64,000 nt of DNA from assembly GCA_963781895.1 (NCBI GenBank), contig CAWAIM010000017.1, forward strand, positions 124,001-188,000, read 5' to 3'. The translations under genes and the position numbers were made by a program. Position 1 is the first letter of the stretch; every line of letters starts with the position of its first letter. A model generated the notes under the pieces. It was not told the DNA's origin, did no database searches, and worked only from the letters and a program-made list of their open reading frames with translations. Shown here in pieces: positions 10,122 through 19,470 of this stretch. The stretch comes from Roseiarcus sp963781895 (GTDB lineage: Bacteria; Pseudomonadota; Alphaproteobacteria; Rhizobiales; Beijerinckiaceae).

Positions 10122-10140
10122 AAACTGCCGTTTCTAGGTT
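10122..10140 (-). repeat. IS terminal inverted repeat, right
   Basis: The sequence aaactgccgtttctaggtt is the exact reverse complement of 8464-8482. It lies 49 nt upstream of the transposase start. Confidence 0.9.
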
Positions 10141-10530
10141 CATCGCTATCCCTGGCGAGAGGGGCACGAAGCACACCATAGCACGACTTCTGATTTTCGC
10201 AAAGAAAAATGTATAAACATTTGAAAACATTGTATAATCTAGGAATTCATTTGCCGGGCGGCAGCAATTCGAACGCCAGGTCCAGGCCAGATCCGGACCC
10301 CGACAATTTCCGACAATTTCTTGCCTTGACGCCGGGAGCGTGAGATTATGACACAGTGCCAGAACGGGCATATCGATTGGCCGACCTCATGAGAAGGCCT
10401 CGTTGCTGTTCCGGATTTTCTCCGTCTCGCTGACGCTGAATGGGTGGCGTAGCGTGATCCGTGTGGCGATCGCGGTCAAAGGCTCCGGCTCCGCTAAGTT
10501 TGAACCGTGAATTTGGGTTGGGAGGTCGAG
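10141..10530. other. AT-richer intergenic region upstream of the PEP-CTERM gene
   Basis: The stretch 10190-10250 is markedly AT-rich and probably contains promoter sequence, but I cannot place -35/-10 boxes with correct spacing. A perfect tandem pair of cgacaatttc lies at 10301-10320. No gene is supported. Confidence 0.45.
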
Positions 10531-11149
10531 ATGAAGCTTTCGCGGCGACATATCGGTTTTTTCTTTGCCTGCACCGCTGTAATAGGGCCCGCAAAAGCAG
10601 ATATAATCACCCTTGATATACAAGCCTATACAGACGGACGTGACCTGTTGATCGTCCGAGGCGATACCTTGCAATGGGATCATTTAGATTATGCGGCGGT
10701 CGGCAGGTTGGGCGGCGCTAATGCGCCGACTATAATTTCCACCACATTGAATGGCTCACCGATATTGACAAATTACAATTGGTATCCTGACTGGCCGGAG
10801 CCACCGCCTGCGGAAATTCGCTACCCTGCTGATTCTTCTATTTTTACTGGACTTGCGCCAAGCTTTCCGTCGCAGAATTACAGCGCGAGCCTGAATGTCG
10901 TTAGCGCGAGATATAGCTTATCGATCTACTCGTTTCCTTCGGCGGCGAATGGCTATGCGCTGACACTTGATTTCAACGATGATCCGCCTGGGGGAGCGGC
11001 GTGGTACGAAGCAAAAGTTACGATAGACACGTCCGGCGCAAGCCCAGTCCCTGAGTTCTTCGACCTGGGCGATGATTGCGCTCGGCTTCGTTGCGCTCGG
11101 CATTGTCGGCTACGGTTCGATGCGCAAGGCGCCGGCGTTCGCCGCTTAA
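10531..11149 (+). CDS. secreted PEP-CTERM sorting-domain protein, frameshifted before the motif
   Basis: A secreted protein of about 205 residues. The start ATG 10531 follows GGGAGG at good spacing and opens a signal peptide (KLSRRHIGFFFACTAVIG, cleavage near AKA). The middle is Tyr/Ser/Asn-rich and lacks recognisable domains. The first frame reads TSGASPVPEF; after a +1 change near 11062 the other frame reads STWAMIALGFVALGIVGYG then SMRKAPAFAA and stops at 11147-11149. Together these form a PEP-CTERM tripartite tail: PEP-like motif, membrane helix, basic end. Such tails are processed by exosortase, usually in cells making extracellular polysaccharide. Base composition is AT-richer than the neighbours, suggesting transfer. 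Confidence 0.75.
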
Positions 11150-11392
11150 TCAGAGGCCATCACAAATCATTGGCCGTCTCCGCCATTAGCGAGACTTGCA
11201 AAACGGCTCCGATTCCGGTCGAGGATTTCGTCGGCAATAGCCGGCTCGCCGGGGCCGACGAAGGTCGGACGCTTTCGCGTCTCCGTGGCGCGAGCGACGG
11301 ACGCCTGAGCCACAAGGCGAACGCCGCGCCATGCTTGCGGCCCATTCTCCAGGCATTGACCGCGCTTGGCCGAGCCGGGAGACGCCGACGAG

Positions 11393-12046
11393 ATGACACG
11401 ATTGCGCAGCCTCGCCGGACTGTTCGTGATGCTCACGACCCTCGCCGGAGCATCGGGGTCCGCATGGCCGCAAAGCGCCGGCCCGGCCGATCCGGACCTC
11501 AGCGTTCACGCCTTGCTTGCCGATCCGCAAACTCCGACCGGCGGCAATCCAGCGGGCGACGTCACGATCGTCGAGTTCTTCGACTACAATTGCCCGTTCT
11601 GCAGAAAGGCGCAACCCGATCTGGAGAAACTGGTCGCCACCGATCATGGCGTGCGTCTCGTCTACAAGGACTGGCCGATCTTCGGCGCCGGATCGATCGC
11701 GGCGGCGCGGATCGCATTGGCCGCTCAATGGCAGGGCAAGTACGAGGCGGTCCATGACGCGCTTCTCGAGGCGCCGATGCGCAAGGAAGGCGCCGATCAG
11801 GTCAGGGCCTTGGCGGTCAAGGCGGGCGCCGACGGCGCGCTGCTCGATCAAGCTCTCGAGGCGCATGGCCCGGAGATCAGCGCGATCCTCGCGCGGACCG
11901 AAAAGCAGGCCGAGAAACTCGGCGCTCCTGGGACGCCGGTGTTCCTGATCGGACCGCTCCTGATTGAGAGAGCGCTCGATTTGGAAGGGTTCAAAAAGGC
12001 CGTGGCGGACGCGCGCGCAAGGGCGCGCAAGGCGCCCAACCCGTAA
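11393..12046 (+). CDS. DsbA-family thiol:disulfide oxidoreductase, periplasmic
   Basis: A 217-residue thioredoxin-fold protein with a DsbA-like layout. A signal peptide covers about residues 1-28 (LAGLFVMLTTLAGASGSAWP). The redox site is NCPFCRKA after VTIVEFFDY, and the cis-proline loop is GTPVFLIG near the C-terminus, with the alpha-helical insertion between. It would make or shuffle disulfides in the periplasm. It lies upstream of the cysteine-ladder gene, so a functional link is possible but unproven. The ATG at 11393 is preferred over the in-frame codon at 11366 because it opens the signal peptide. Confidence 0.88.
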   Translation: MTRLRSLAGLFVMLTTLAGASGSAWPQSAGPADPDLSVHALLADPQTPTGGNPAGDVTIVEFFDYNCPFCRKAQPDLEKLVATDHGVRLVYKDWPIFGAGSIAAARIALAAQWQGKYEAVHDALLEAPMRKEGADQVRALAVKAGADGALLDQALEAHGPEISAILARTEKQAEKLGAPGTPVFLIGPLLIERALDLEGFKKAVADARARARKAPNP

Positions 12047-12530
12047 GGCGGGAGCAAGCCTTGCCTTCGCCGGCGACGGTCGGACCGCCCCCGCCATCGA
12101 TCGTATCGGGCGCAGTCGGGGGAGCGAAGGAGCCGAAGCCTTCTCTAAGGAATGCCCATCTAAGGAATGCCCATTACAACCGGAATGATGCAAAATCACG
12201 AAAACGTCAATAGGATTCTCAATCCGATCAACTGCACGAATTAAAGTAGTTTCGTCATAAACTGTTCGATACAACCAGCACTTTTATCGCGACGAGCGAT
12301 TGCCAAGACCATGCGGCTGCAACGCCAAATTTAGTTGCCGGAGGCCGCAAAAGATGTCAAGGTTTCGCCGCGGGGATCTACATCCCACATGAAGTAAAAC
12401 ATATTGCTTGATTCGCGCCGCGACTGAGACGCCCGCGCAGCCTGGGCTCAGAGTCTAAGGAAATCCGCGGCGTTCCGGAAGACACCACGCTTTTGCAAGA
12501 CGACATTGATCGCCAAGGGAGGAATCCGCC
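12047..12530. other. intergenic region upstream of the cysteine-ladder gene
   Basis: About 480 bases, partly AT-rich (12180-12290), without a supported gene. It holds the tandem repeat listed at 12145-12174 and probably the promoter of the gene at 12531, whose ribosome-binding site AAGGGAGG precedes the ATG. Confidence 0.5.
12145..12174. repeat. perfect tandem 15-bp repeat (2 copies)
   Basis: The unit ctaaggaatgcccat occurs twice without a gap. A partial echo, tctaaggaa, recurs near 12455. Function unknown; it may be a regulator site or a replication-slippage product. Confidence 0.6.
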
Positions 12531-14483
12531 ATGACCAACGTGACTCTGCAACAAAACGCCGTCGCGCAGCTGGCCGCGCAAGCCGACGCCGTCGGAGGCC
12601 TCGCGAAGGACACGGGCGCCTTCGCCGCCGTGTTCGCGGCCTTCGAGTCCAATGATCCGAACGCCCTCGGCTGGGTTCTCCAGCGCCTCGAATTGCTTCC
12701 GCGGTGCGAACTGATCTGTCAGTGGATCCGGATCAAGCGATGCGTCCTGCGGTGCGTCGAAGTGTGCGGGCCGCTCAATCCGAAGGTCGCCGTGCCCGAT
12801 CTTCCCCAGTTCGCGCGCGCGCTCGTCCAGCTTGCCTCGGATGAAACGATGTTGCGTCGCGTTGTCGACGCTGTTTCCTGCGGCGACGCGGACGCCTATC
12901 AGGCCGCCGTCGCCAAAGCGAAGCTCCAACCCTTCTGCCATCTGCTGTGCCGCTACATCTGCTCGCTGTACTACCGGCGGATCTGCGAGGTCGTCTGCAC
13001 GGGGCAGACGATCCCGGCAGGGGACGTCGCGCTCGATATTCGAGCGGACGCCGAGGTCCTGGCGCGCGCAGTCGCGAACGAGAACCTTTCCGCCGTGATC
13101 GGCAAGGCGGCGATCGCGTTGGATTGCGAGCTGTTGCGGACGGCGCTCGAACGGGCGGGGTTCCTGTCCCATTGCGAAGTCATCTGCCGGCTGATTTGCG
13201 TCTGGCGGTGCGTCTGGGTGTGCCGGGCGCTGTGCGTCATCCCGCCGAAAATTCTCACCGGAGCCTACGCCGTCGAGGAAGCCCGGAGCTTCGCGCTGGC
13301 GGCCACGGCGTTGGCCAGCCACCCGCGCGCGCTCTCCGATCTGGTCGCCGCCGTCATCAGCAACAACGCTGAAGCCTACGGCGCGATCATCGACCGTTTC
13401 GGCCTCGGGCCCTATTGCTGGCAGGTGTGCGCCTGGGTGTGCTCGCAGGTCTGCTACGAATTCTGCGTTTGCGTCTGCCCGCCGACCTCGGCTGCTTACT
13501 TCATCAAAATCGGCGCCTACGAATACAGCGAGGTCTATCCGATCGGCGGGACCACGCCCAAGATCGAGAGCCAGATCGGCGGCAGCGGGTTAACCGATGA
13601 TAGCCGAGCCTTCTTCCAGACCCTGCGGCTCAATGGCGGCTACAGCCTCCAGACCGGCGCGCCGCAGATAGAGTATCGCTTTGAAACGATCACGACGGAT
13701 GCGACCGGGAATCCCACGATGGGGGCCACCTGGCAGCCTGTTCTCGCTGGCGGCGCTGCCGCAACCATCATCGGCTACAATATCTCCTTCTTTCCCACGC
13801 TCACATTCACGCCGGTGTTCGCCTCGCTTGACGCCCAGGGATGGATCCAGGTTCCGCTGGCGAGTCCGTCCTACGCGCCGACTGGGGATCTGCTCCTTCT
13901 AAACTCTCTTGCGCTCACCAACCCGCCTCATCTCGATGAAACCGGAGTCGTCGCCGGAGCCCATTCTTCCCACCCGCTGGCGCAGGACGTCTACTTTGGA
14001 ATCCGCATGCGGGTCCGCAATGTCGGGGATCCCGGCTCGGAATTCGACGCCGGCACATGCCACCACATTGCCATCGACAACGCCCTCTACGACAACGTCA
14101 CGCACCAGCCGGCGTGGAGGAACCTGACAGATCCGCCCGGCGACCTGGCGGTCTACCTCGTGGACATCCAGGAACTTCTGGGGCCCAATGGGTGTGGGCT
14201 GATCACGGACAAGCTGACCGTGCTGTTCACGGCCGCCCATCCGAATCTGGGTTCGGTGTCGCTGCAAATGGATGGGCCAGGCGGTCCATATTCGTTCACC
14301 CTCACGCCAGACGGCGCATCGAGTTCGGTCGACTTCTTTGGCACAGCGGCGCCGAATGGGTTCGTCGTCAAGGCTCTCAAACCGTGTGCATACCTCGTGA
14401 CCCTCACGGTCAATGTGTTGCTGACCGACGGAGACCACAATCCCGATCCGAGGTACGATCAAATCGCCTTCTGCAAGAGGTAG
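12531..14483 (+). CDS. cysteine-ladder repeat protein of unknown function
   Basis: A 650-residue protein I cannot assign to a named family. Residues 20-320 hold four repeats of about 77-81 residues. Each has a helical segment with an Ala/Leu pattern ending L-x2-x-C, then a 21-residue ladder with Cys every fourth residue. Ladder cysteines are 59, 63, 71, 75, 79; 136, 140, 144, 152, 156; 215, 219, 223, 227, 231, 235; and 296, 300, 304, 308, 312, 316 (plus 314). Trp, Ile, Val and Arg fill between. On an alpha helix these would line one face, as in metal-binding or disulfide-laced bundles. Residues 321-650 look beta-rich and contain few Cys. No signal peptide is seen. The start has a strong AAGGGAGG site. 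It is followed by a DUF1360 gene and an MCCG gene. Confidence 0.7.
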   Translation: MTNVTLQQNAVAQLAAQADAVGGLAKDTGAFAAVFAAFESNDPNALGWVLQRLELLPRCELICQWIRIKRCVLRCVEVCGPLNPKVAVPDLPQFARALVQLASDETMLRRVVDAVSCGDADAYQAAVAKAKLQPFCHLLCRYICSLYYRRICEVVCTGQTIPAGDVALDIRADAEVLARAVANENLSAVIGKAAIALDCELLRTALERAGFLSHCEVICRLICVWRCVWVCRALCVIPPKILTGAYAVEEARSFALAATALASHPRALSDLVAAVISNNAEAYGAIIDRFGLGPYCWQVCAWVCSQVCYEFCVCVCPPTSAAYFIKIGAYEYSEVYPIGGTTPKIESQIGGSGLTDDSRAFFQTLRLNGGYSLQTGAPQIEYRFETITTDATGNPTMGATWQPVLAGGAAATIIGYNISFFPTLTFTPVFASLDAQGWIQVPLASPSYAPTGDLLLLNSLALTNPPHLDETGVVAGAHSSHPLAQDVYFGIRMRVRNVGDPGSEFDAGTCHHIAIDNALYDNVTHQPAWRNLTDPPGDLAVYLVDIQELLGPNGCGLITDKLTVLFTAAHPNLGSVSLQMDGPGGPYSFTLTPDGASSSVDFFGTAAPNGFVVKALKPCAYLVTLTVNVLLTDGDHNPDPRYDQIAFCKR

Positions 14484-14617
14484 CTCGCCAGGCGTCCGGG
14501 ATCAGGGATCGTCGGGGATGCTTACAGCTCAGCATGAGCGGATACGTGCTGGCCGGTGTCCTCTCCTTTCCTCGCAAGGTGCGGAGGGGAGACCGCGTTG
14601 GTTGAAAACATATTCAA

Positions 14618-14986
14618 ATGACCGCTGCAGCGCACACAGCCTCGACCGACCTGTCCCTCGTGCGCATTGTCCTGGCCGTCCTCGCGACCTGGCGGGTTAC
14701 GCACCTGCTGGCGAACGAGGATGGCCCGGCGGACGTCATCTTCCGGCTGCGCCGTCGATTGGGCGACGGGTTCATTGGCGGTCTGATGGACTGTTTCAAC
14801 TGCATGAGCATCTGGGTCGCGGCGCCATTGGCGCTGTTTGTCTCAACCAATCCGCTAACCTGGGCCGTGAGCTGGCTGGCGCTCTCGGGAGCAGCGTGCC
14901 TGTTGGAACGGCTCGGCGGCGGCGCGTCCGACGACGCGCGCCCGAATTTGCAAACGATGGAGGGAAACGACGATGTGCTGCGGTAG
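14618..14986 (+). CDS. DUF1360 family membrane protein
   Basis: A 122-residue protein with about three membrane helices. It matches the DUF1360 pattern as I know it: an N-terminal helix ending in TWRVTHLLANEDGPADVI, a short polar loop with the conserved DCFNCMSIWVA and a final helix SWLALSGAACLLERL. The family's function is not established. It lies 134 nt after the cysteine-ladder gene and its end overlaps the MCCG reading frame, so the three are probably one transcription unit. Both neighbours and this protein carry paired cysteines. Confidence 0.75.
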   Translation: MTAAAHTASTDLSLVRIVLAVLATWRVTHLLANEDGPADVIFRLRRRLGDGFIGGLMDCFNCMSIWVAAPLALFVSTNPLTWAVSWLALSGAACLLERLGGGASDDARPNLQTMEGNDDVLR

Positions 14987-16306
14987 CAGACGATCCGCAT
15001 GGCGCTCCACCCTGGCGACAGCGCCGCGCGCCGCGCCCACGCCGGCCGCCGCGGCCGAACCGTCCCGGCCAAGACAGGACGGTGACGTCGGCAGCGCCGC
15101 TGTTTTTGCGCAAGCCGACCGGTTTTCCGTTTCAGGGGCGCGGCCGGACTCGAGTTCTGCCGCGCCGCGCCCGCGTGTGGCGCCTGACGAGCTGAGGGCT
15201 GGACAAAGGCTTCGGCTTGCGCCGAAATCCGAGCGCGCGCTCATGGCCCTTCGCTCCATCCGGGTCGCGCGCCAATGCGCGACCGCGAGGCCGAACAGGA
15301 CGAGCGCGAAGGCCTGATGAGCGAGCGCCAGCCCGATCGGCGCGACCAGCAGCAGAGTCGCCACCCCCAGCGCGGCCTGGAGCGTCGCCGCGCCGGCAAG
15401 GACGGCTGAGCGTCGCGCGAGCGGCGAGCCCGGCGCCGCCCGCCAGGCGGCGATCGCTTGGGCGAGCGCAAAAGCGACGACGCCATAGGCGATCATCCGA
15501 TGATCGAATTGCGCCGTCGCCGCGTCGTCCAGCATGGCGGTCGGCCAGGGCGCCGGGAACGCCTCGGCGGGAATCCAGCGTGAACCCATCGTCGGCCAGG
15601 TGTTGTAGATGAGCCCGGCGCGCAGGCCGGCGACCAGCGCGCCGAGCCCGAGCTGGCCGTAGACGAGGGCGGCAAAAATGCCGGCGCTGACGGCGTAGCC
15701 GCGCGAAACGGCATTGACGCGCCTTCGTTCGCCGAGGCCGACCGCGGCGTAGATCAGCGCGCCGAATGTCGCGGCGGCGATCAGGAGATGCAGCGCCAGG
15801 CGCTCCTGCGCGACCTCGGTGCGCTGGCTGAGGCCCGAACTCACCATCCACCAGCCGACGATCGGCTCCAGCGCCAGCAGCCCGGTGGCGACGGCGACCT
15901 GACGGCCGAGCGCGCCCTTGAGCTGGCCGCGCATCCAGAACCACAGGCCCGGCAGGATGAACGCCGCCCCGACCACGCGCGCCAGCAGCCGGTGGCTCCA
16001 TTCCCAAAGGTAAATGGTCTTGAAGCCGTCGATCGTCATGTCCGGGTTGAGTTCGGAGAATTGCGGGATCTGCTTGTAGAGGTCGAACTCCGCCTGCCAT
16101 TCCGCGGCGTCGCGCGGCGGGACGACCCCGGTCACGGGCTTCCACTGGGTGATCGACAGGCCGGACTCCGTCAGGCGCGTCGCTCCGCCGACCAGCACCA
16201 TCGCGAACACCAGACCCGCCATGACGACGAGCCACAGCCGGACGCCCGTTCGGGCCGCCACATGCGTCGGCCGGGCGGCGGCGGATAGAGCGTCGATCGA
16301 GGCCAT
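14855..16306 (-). CDS. ctaA: haem A synthase
   Basis: COX15/CtaA converts haem O to haem A for aa3-type oxidases at the membrane. About eight helices in two four-helix halves are seen, with haem-ligand histidines in LWEWSHRLLARVVGA, ALHLLIAAATF, QFDHRMIAYGV and ALAHQAFALVLF. ESGLSITQWKPVTGVVPP near the N-terminus is diagnostic. The start ATG is at 16306. The conserved domain ends near 15250 (HWRATRMERR). The frame then runs on for about 130 low-complexity residues to 14855, antisense to two plus-strand genes. This tail is probably spurious, through a hidden frame change: the alternative minus frame stops at 15241. The cyo oxidase in this window uses haem O, so haem A implies another oxidase elsewhere. 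Confidence 0.85.
   Translation of the reverse strand: MASIDALSAAARPTHVAARTGVRLWLVVMAGLVFAMVLVGGATRLTESGLSITQWKPVTGVVPPRDAAEWQAEFDLYKQIPQFSELNPDMTIDGFKTIYLWEWSHRLLARVVGAAFILPGLWFWMRGQLKGALGRQVAVATGLLALEPIVGWWMVSSGLSQRTEVAQERLALHLLIAAATFGALIYAAVGLGERRRVNAVSRGYAVSAGIFAALVYGQLGLGALVAGLRAGLIYNTWPTMGSRWIPAEAFPAPWPTAMLDDAATAQFDHRMIAYGVVAFALAQAIAAWRAAPGSPLARRSAVLAGAATLQAALGVATLLLVAPIGLALAHQAFALVLFGLAVAHWRATRMERRAMSARSDFGASRSLCPALSSSGATRGRGAAELESGRAPETENRSACAKTAALPTSPSCLGRDGSAAAAGVGAARGAVARVERHADRLLPQHIVVSLHRLQIRARVVGRAAAEPFQQARCSRERQPAHGPG
14973..15317 (+). CDS. small cysteine-start protein (MCCG), uncertain 3' end
   Basis: The reading frame begins MCCGSRRSAWRSTLA at ATG 14973, overlapping the end of the DUF1360 gene by 14 nt. 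An Ala/Pro-rich low-complexity stretch follows. I recall small MCCG-starting proteins next to DUF1360 genes in other bacteria, but their role is unknown. The frame as given runs to 15317 and overlaps the ctaA coding region in antisense. The other plus frame stops at 15195, so a frame change may hide an earlier true end. Only the N-terminal third is convincing. Confidence 0.4.
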   Translation: MCCGSRRSAWRSTLATAPRAAPTPAAAAEPSRPRQDGDVGSAAVFAQADRFSVSGARPDSSSAAPRPRVAPDELRAGQRLRLAPKSERALMALRSIRVARQCATARPNRTSAKA

Positions 16307-16616
16307 CGTCTTCAAGGGGTCGCGTGTTTGACGTTGCGGCATGCTTTTGGCCCAAGCGCGCGGCGGGCGCAACGTTTCCGAGGGGCCATAATTTCGCTCG
16401 CTTTCGCGAGCCTCTGTCGGCCGGCGCAAGAGTGGGACGCGATCGACGTCCTCGGTCGCGCCATCGGCGCCGCCCATGGCGCTCGGGCGCATAACTTCCG
16501 GTCGGCAATCGAGAGGCGCACGTTTTGCATCGCTGCATTGCGGCGAAAATCATTGCCGACTGGCCCGCGCTGTGGCATCAGCGCGCATCCCCAACCATCA
16601 ATAGCCTAGGAACGCG
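16307..16616. other. divergent promoter region between ctaA and the DUF6481 gene
   Basis: The 310 bases separate two divergent genes and should carry both promoters. I see no clear operator, riboswitch or small gene. Confidence 0.4.
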
Positions 16617-17033
16617 ATGTCTTTTCTGAACGGCAACAGCTTCTCCGACCGCCAGGCCGCCGCGGCCAAGGCGCGCAAGACCATGGCGGAGAAGTTTCTC
16701 GCCAATTCCAAGTATGACCCGAACGATCCGGCGGTGGTCGAGCGCGAGGCCAAACGCAAGTCGATCCTCGAGGCGCGCCTTGTGCGCGAAGCCGAGCGGG
16801 CCAAGCGCAAGGCGGAAGAGGCGGTCGCGGAAGCTGCGCGGCGGGCCGTCGAGGAGGCCGCGCGCCAGGAGCAACTGCGGCTGGAAGCGCTCGCCCGCGA
16901 GGCCGAGGAACAGCGACTGCGCGAAGAAGCGGAAAAGGCCGAATATGAGGCCAAGCTCGAACGCGACGCACGCTACGCCGCGCGCAAGGAGCGCAAGAAA
17001 AAGAAAAAGTCCGCCTCTGATCGGTACGGCTGA
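16617..17033 (+). CDS. DUF6481 family protein, charged coiled coil
   Basis: A 138-residue soluble protein beginning MSFLNGNSFSDRQAAAAKAR, typical of DUF6481. Residues 40-125 form one long highly charged helix or coiled coil rich in Ala, Glu, Arg and Lys, ending in a run of lysines (KERKKKKKSASDRYG). No enzymatic motif exists. Function unknown; the basic tail could bind nucleic acid or membrane phosphates. It reads divergently from ctaA and in the same direction as hom, 86 nt upstream. Confidence 0.7.
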   Translation: MSFLNGNSFSDRQAAAAKARKTMAEKFLANSKYDPNDPAVVEREAKRKSILEARLVREAERAKRKAEEAVAEAARRAVEEAARQEQLRLEALAREAEEQRLREEAEKAEYEAKLERDARYAARKERKKKKKSASDRYG

Positions 17034-17119
17034 ACTGTCCGCTCTTCGTTGATCCGGGACCACAACTCGGGCACAAAGTCTCGCGTATCTGCAAATCCGC
17101 GGAGCGGAGCGAGGAGATC

Positions 17120-18424
<1,305 letters not shown>

Positions 18425-18428
<4 letters not shown>

Positions 18429-19384
18429 CGCGTCGCCAAATGCGGGCCGTGGCCTCAACATGGTCTGAAGCCGCCAGCGCCGAAGCCGAGGGCAGGCGCG
18501 TCCGCATCCTCGCGATCGCGCTGATGTGCGCGGCGATGGTGTGCTTCACCGGACTCGACACCTCGTCCAAATGGCTCGGCCTCAGGCTGCCGATCGCGCA
18601 GATCGTGTGGGCGCGCTACGTCGGCGCGACGGTGATCGCGCTGGTTGCGGCGCGACCCTGGTCGCGTTTGGCGGCCGTTCGCTCGAAGCGTCCGGGACTG
18701 CAGGCGCTGCGCTCGCTCCTGCTTCTCGGATCGACCGCTTCCGTGGTCGTCGCGCTGCGCCGGCTGCAGCTCGCGGAGTGCGCGACGATCTCGTTTCTCA
18801 CCCCGATTTTTGTCGCGCTGATGGCCGGACCCCTGCTCGGCGAGCGCGTCGGCCGCGAGCGGATGATCGCGATCGTCGTGGGCTTCCTCGGCGTGCTGAT
18901 CGCGACCCGCCCCGGCACCAATGCGTTCCAGCCGGTCGTATTCGTCGCCATCGCGGGCGTCGCTTGCAACTCGGGCTACGTGATCGCGACCCGAAAACTT
19001 GCGGGCGTCGATTCCGCGCGCACGACGCTCCTCTGGACTCAAGCCGCCGGCATCCTGCTGCTCACCCCCGTATTGCCGTATGTCTGGCGATGGCCGGCGT
19101 CGGCGAAAGTATGGCTCGTGATGATGGGGCTTGGCGTGTTCGCGGCCGCCGGTCACGGCCTCCTGATCGTCGCCCATAAATTCGCCCCCGCGCCGGTTCT
19201 CACGCCGTTCTCCTACACCCAGCTCGTCTGGATGATCGTCTCGGGAGCGCTTGTTTTCGGCGACTGGCCGCCGGCGGCGACATTGATCGGCGCCGCGCTG
19301 GTGGTCGCCTGCGGCGCCTATCTCGCGCTGCGCGAGAGGGCAGGGCGCCGGTCGGTCGCTGTCGCATCGGGGAAGGTCGACTGA
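18425..19384 (+). CDS. EamA/DMT-family membrane transporter
   Basis: A 319-residue protein with ten predicted membrane helices in two EamA repeats. Repeat ends are visible as FLTPIFVALMAGPLLGERVG and FSYTQLVWMIVSGALVFGDW. Members export amino acids, nucleobases or other small metabolites; the substrate cannot be told. The GTG at 18425 overlaps the hom stop as GTGA and has GAGAAG upstream, so translational coupling is likely. An ATG at 18440 is the alternative. The position suggests export of an amino acid related to homoserine or threonine, which is only an inference. Confidence 0.8.
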
Positions 19385-19470
19385 TAAAGTTGGGCGAGAT
19401 CGCCGCCTGAGTGTCCGCAGGCGGCGGCGCGACAGAAGCGGGCTCGATCCCAGACGGCGCGGAGGAGGCC

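Larger units (their letters stand above)
8464..10140. mobile_element. IS1380-type insertion sequence
   Basis: A 1,677-bp element bounded by perfect 19-bp inverted repeats, at 8464-8482 and 10122-10140. It carries one minus-strand transposase gene and nothing else, and the size fits the IS1380 family. Immediate flanks (ttc before, cat after) show no clear target duplication. It sits between the oxidase-like gene and the PEP-CTERM gene and interrupts no recognisable reading frame. Confidence 0.85.

Noticed and set aside
8464..10140. Target-site duplication of the IS (TTAA or TTCA)
   Set aside because: Flanks read gttc and catc outside the 19-bp repeats; the near-match ttca on both sides is out of register.
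10108..10371. Minus-strand 87-residue reading frame in the gap after the IS
   Set aside because: It spans the IS end, has an unnatural composition and no recognisable motif or ribosome site.
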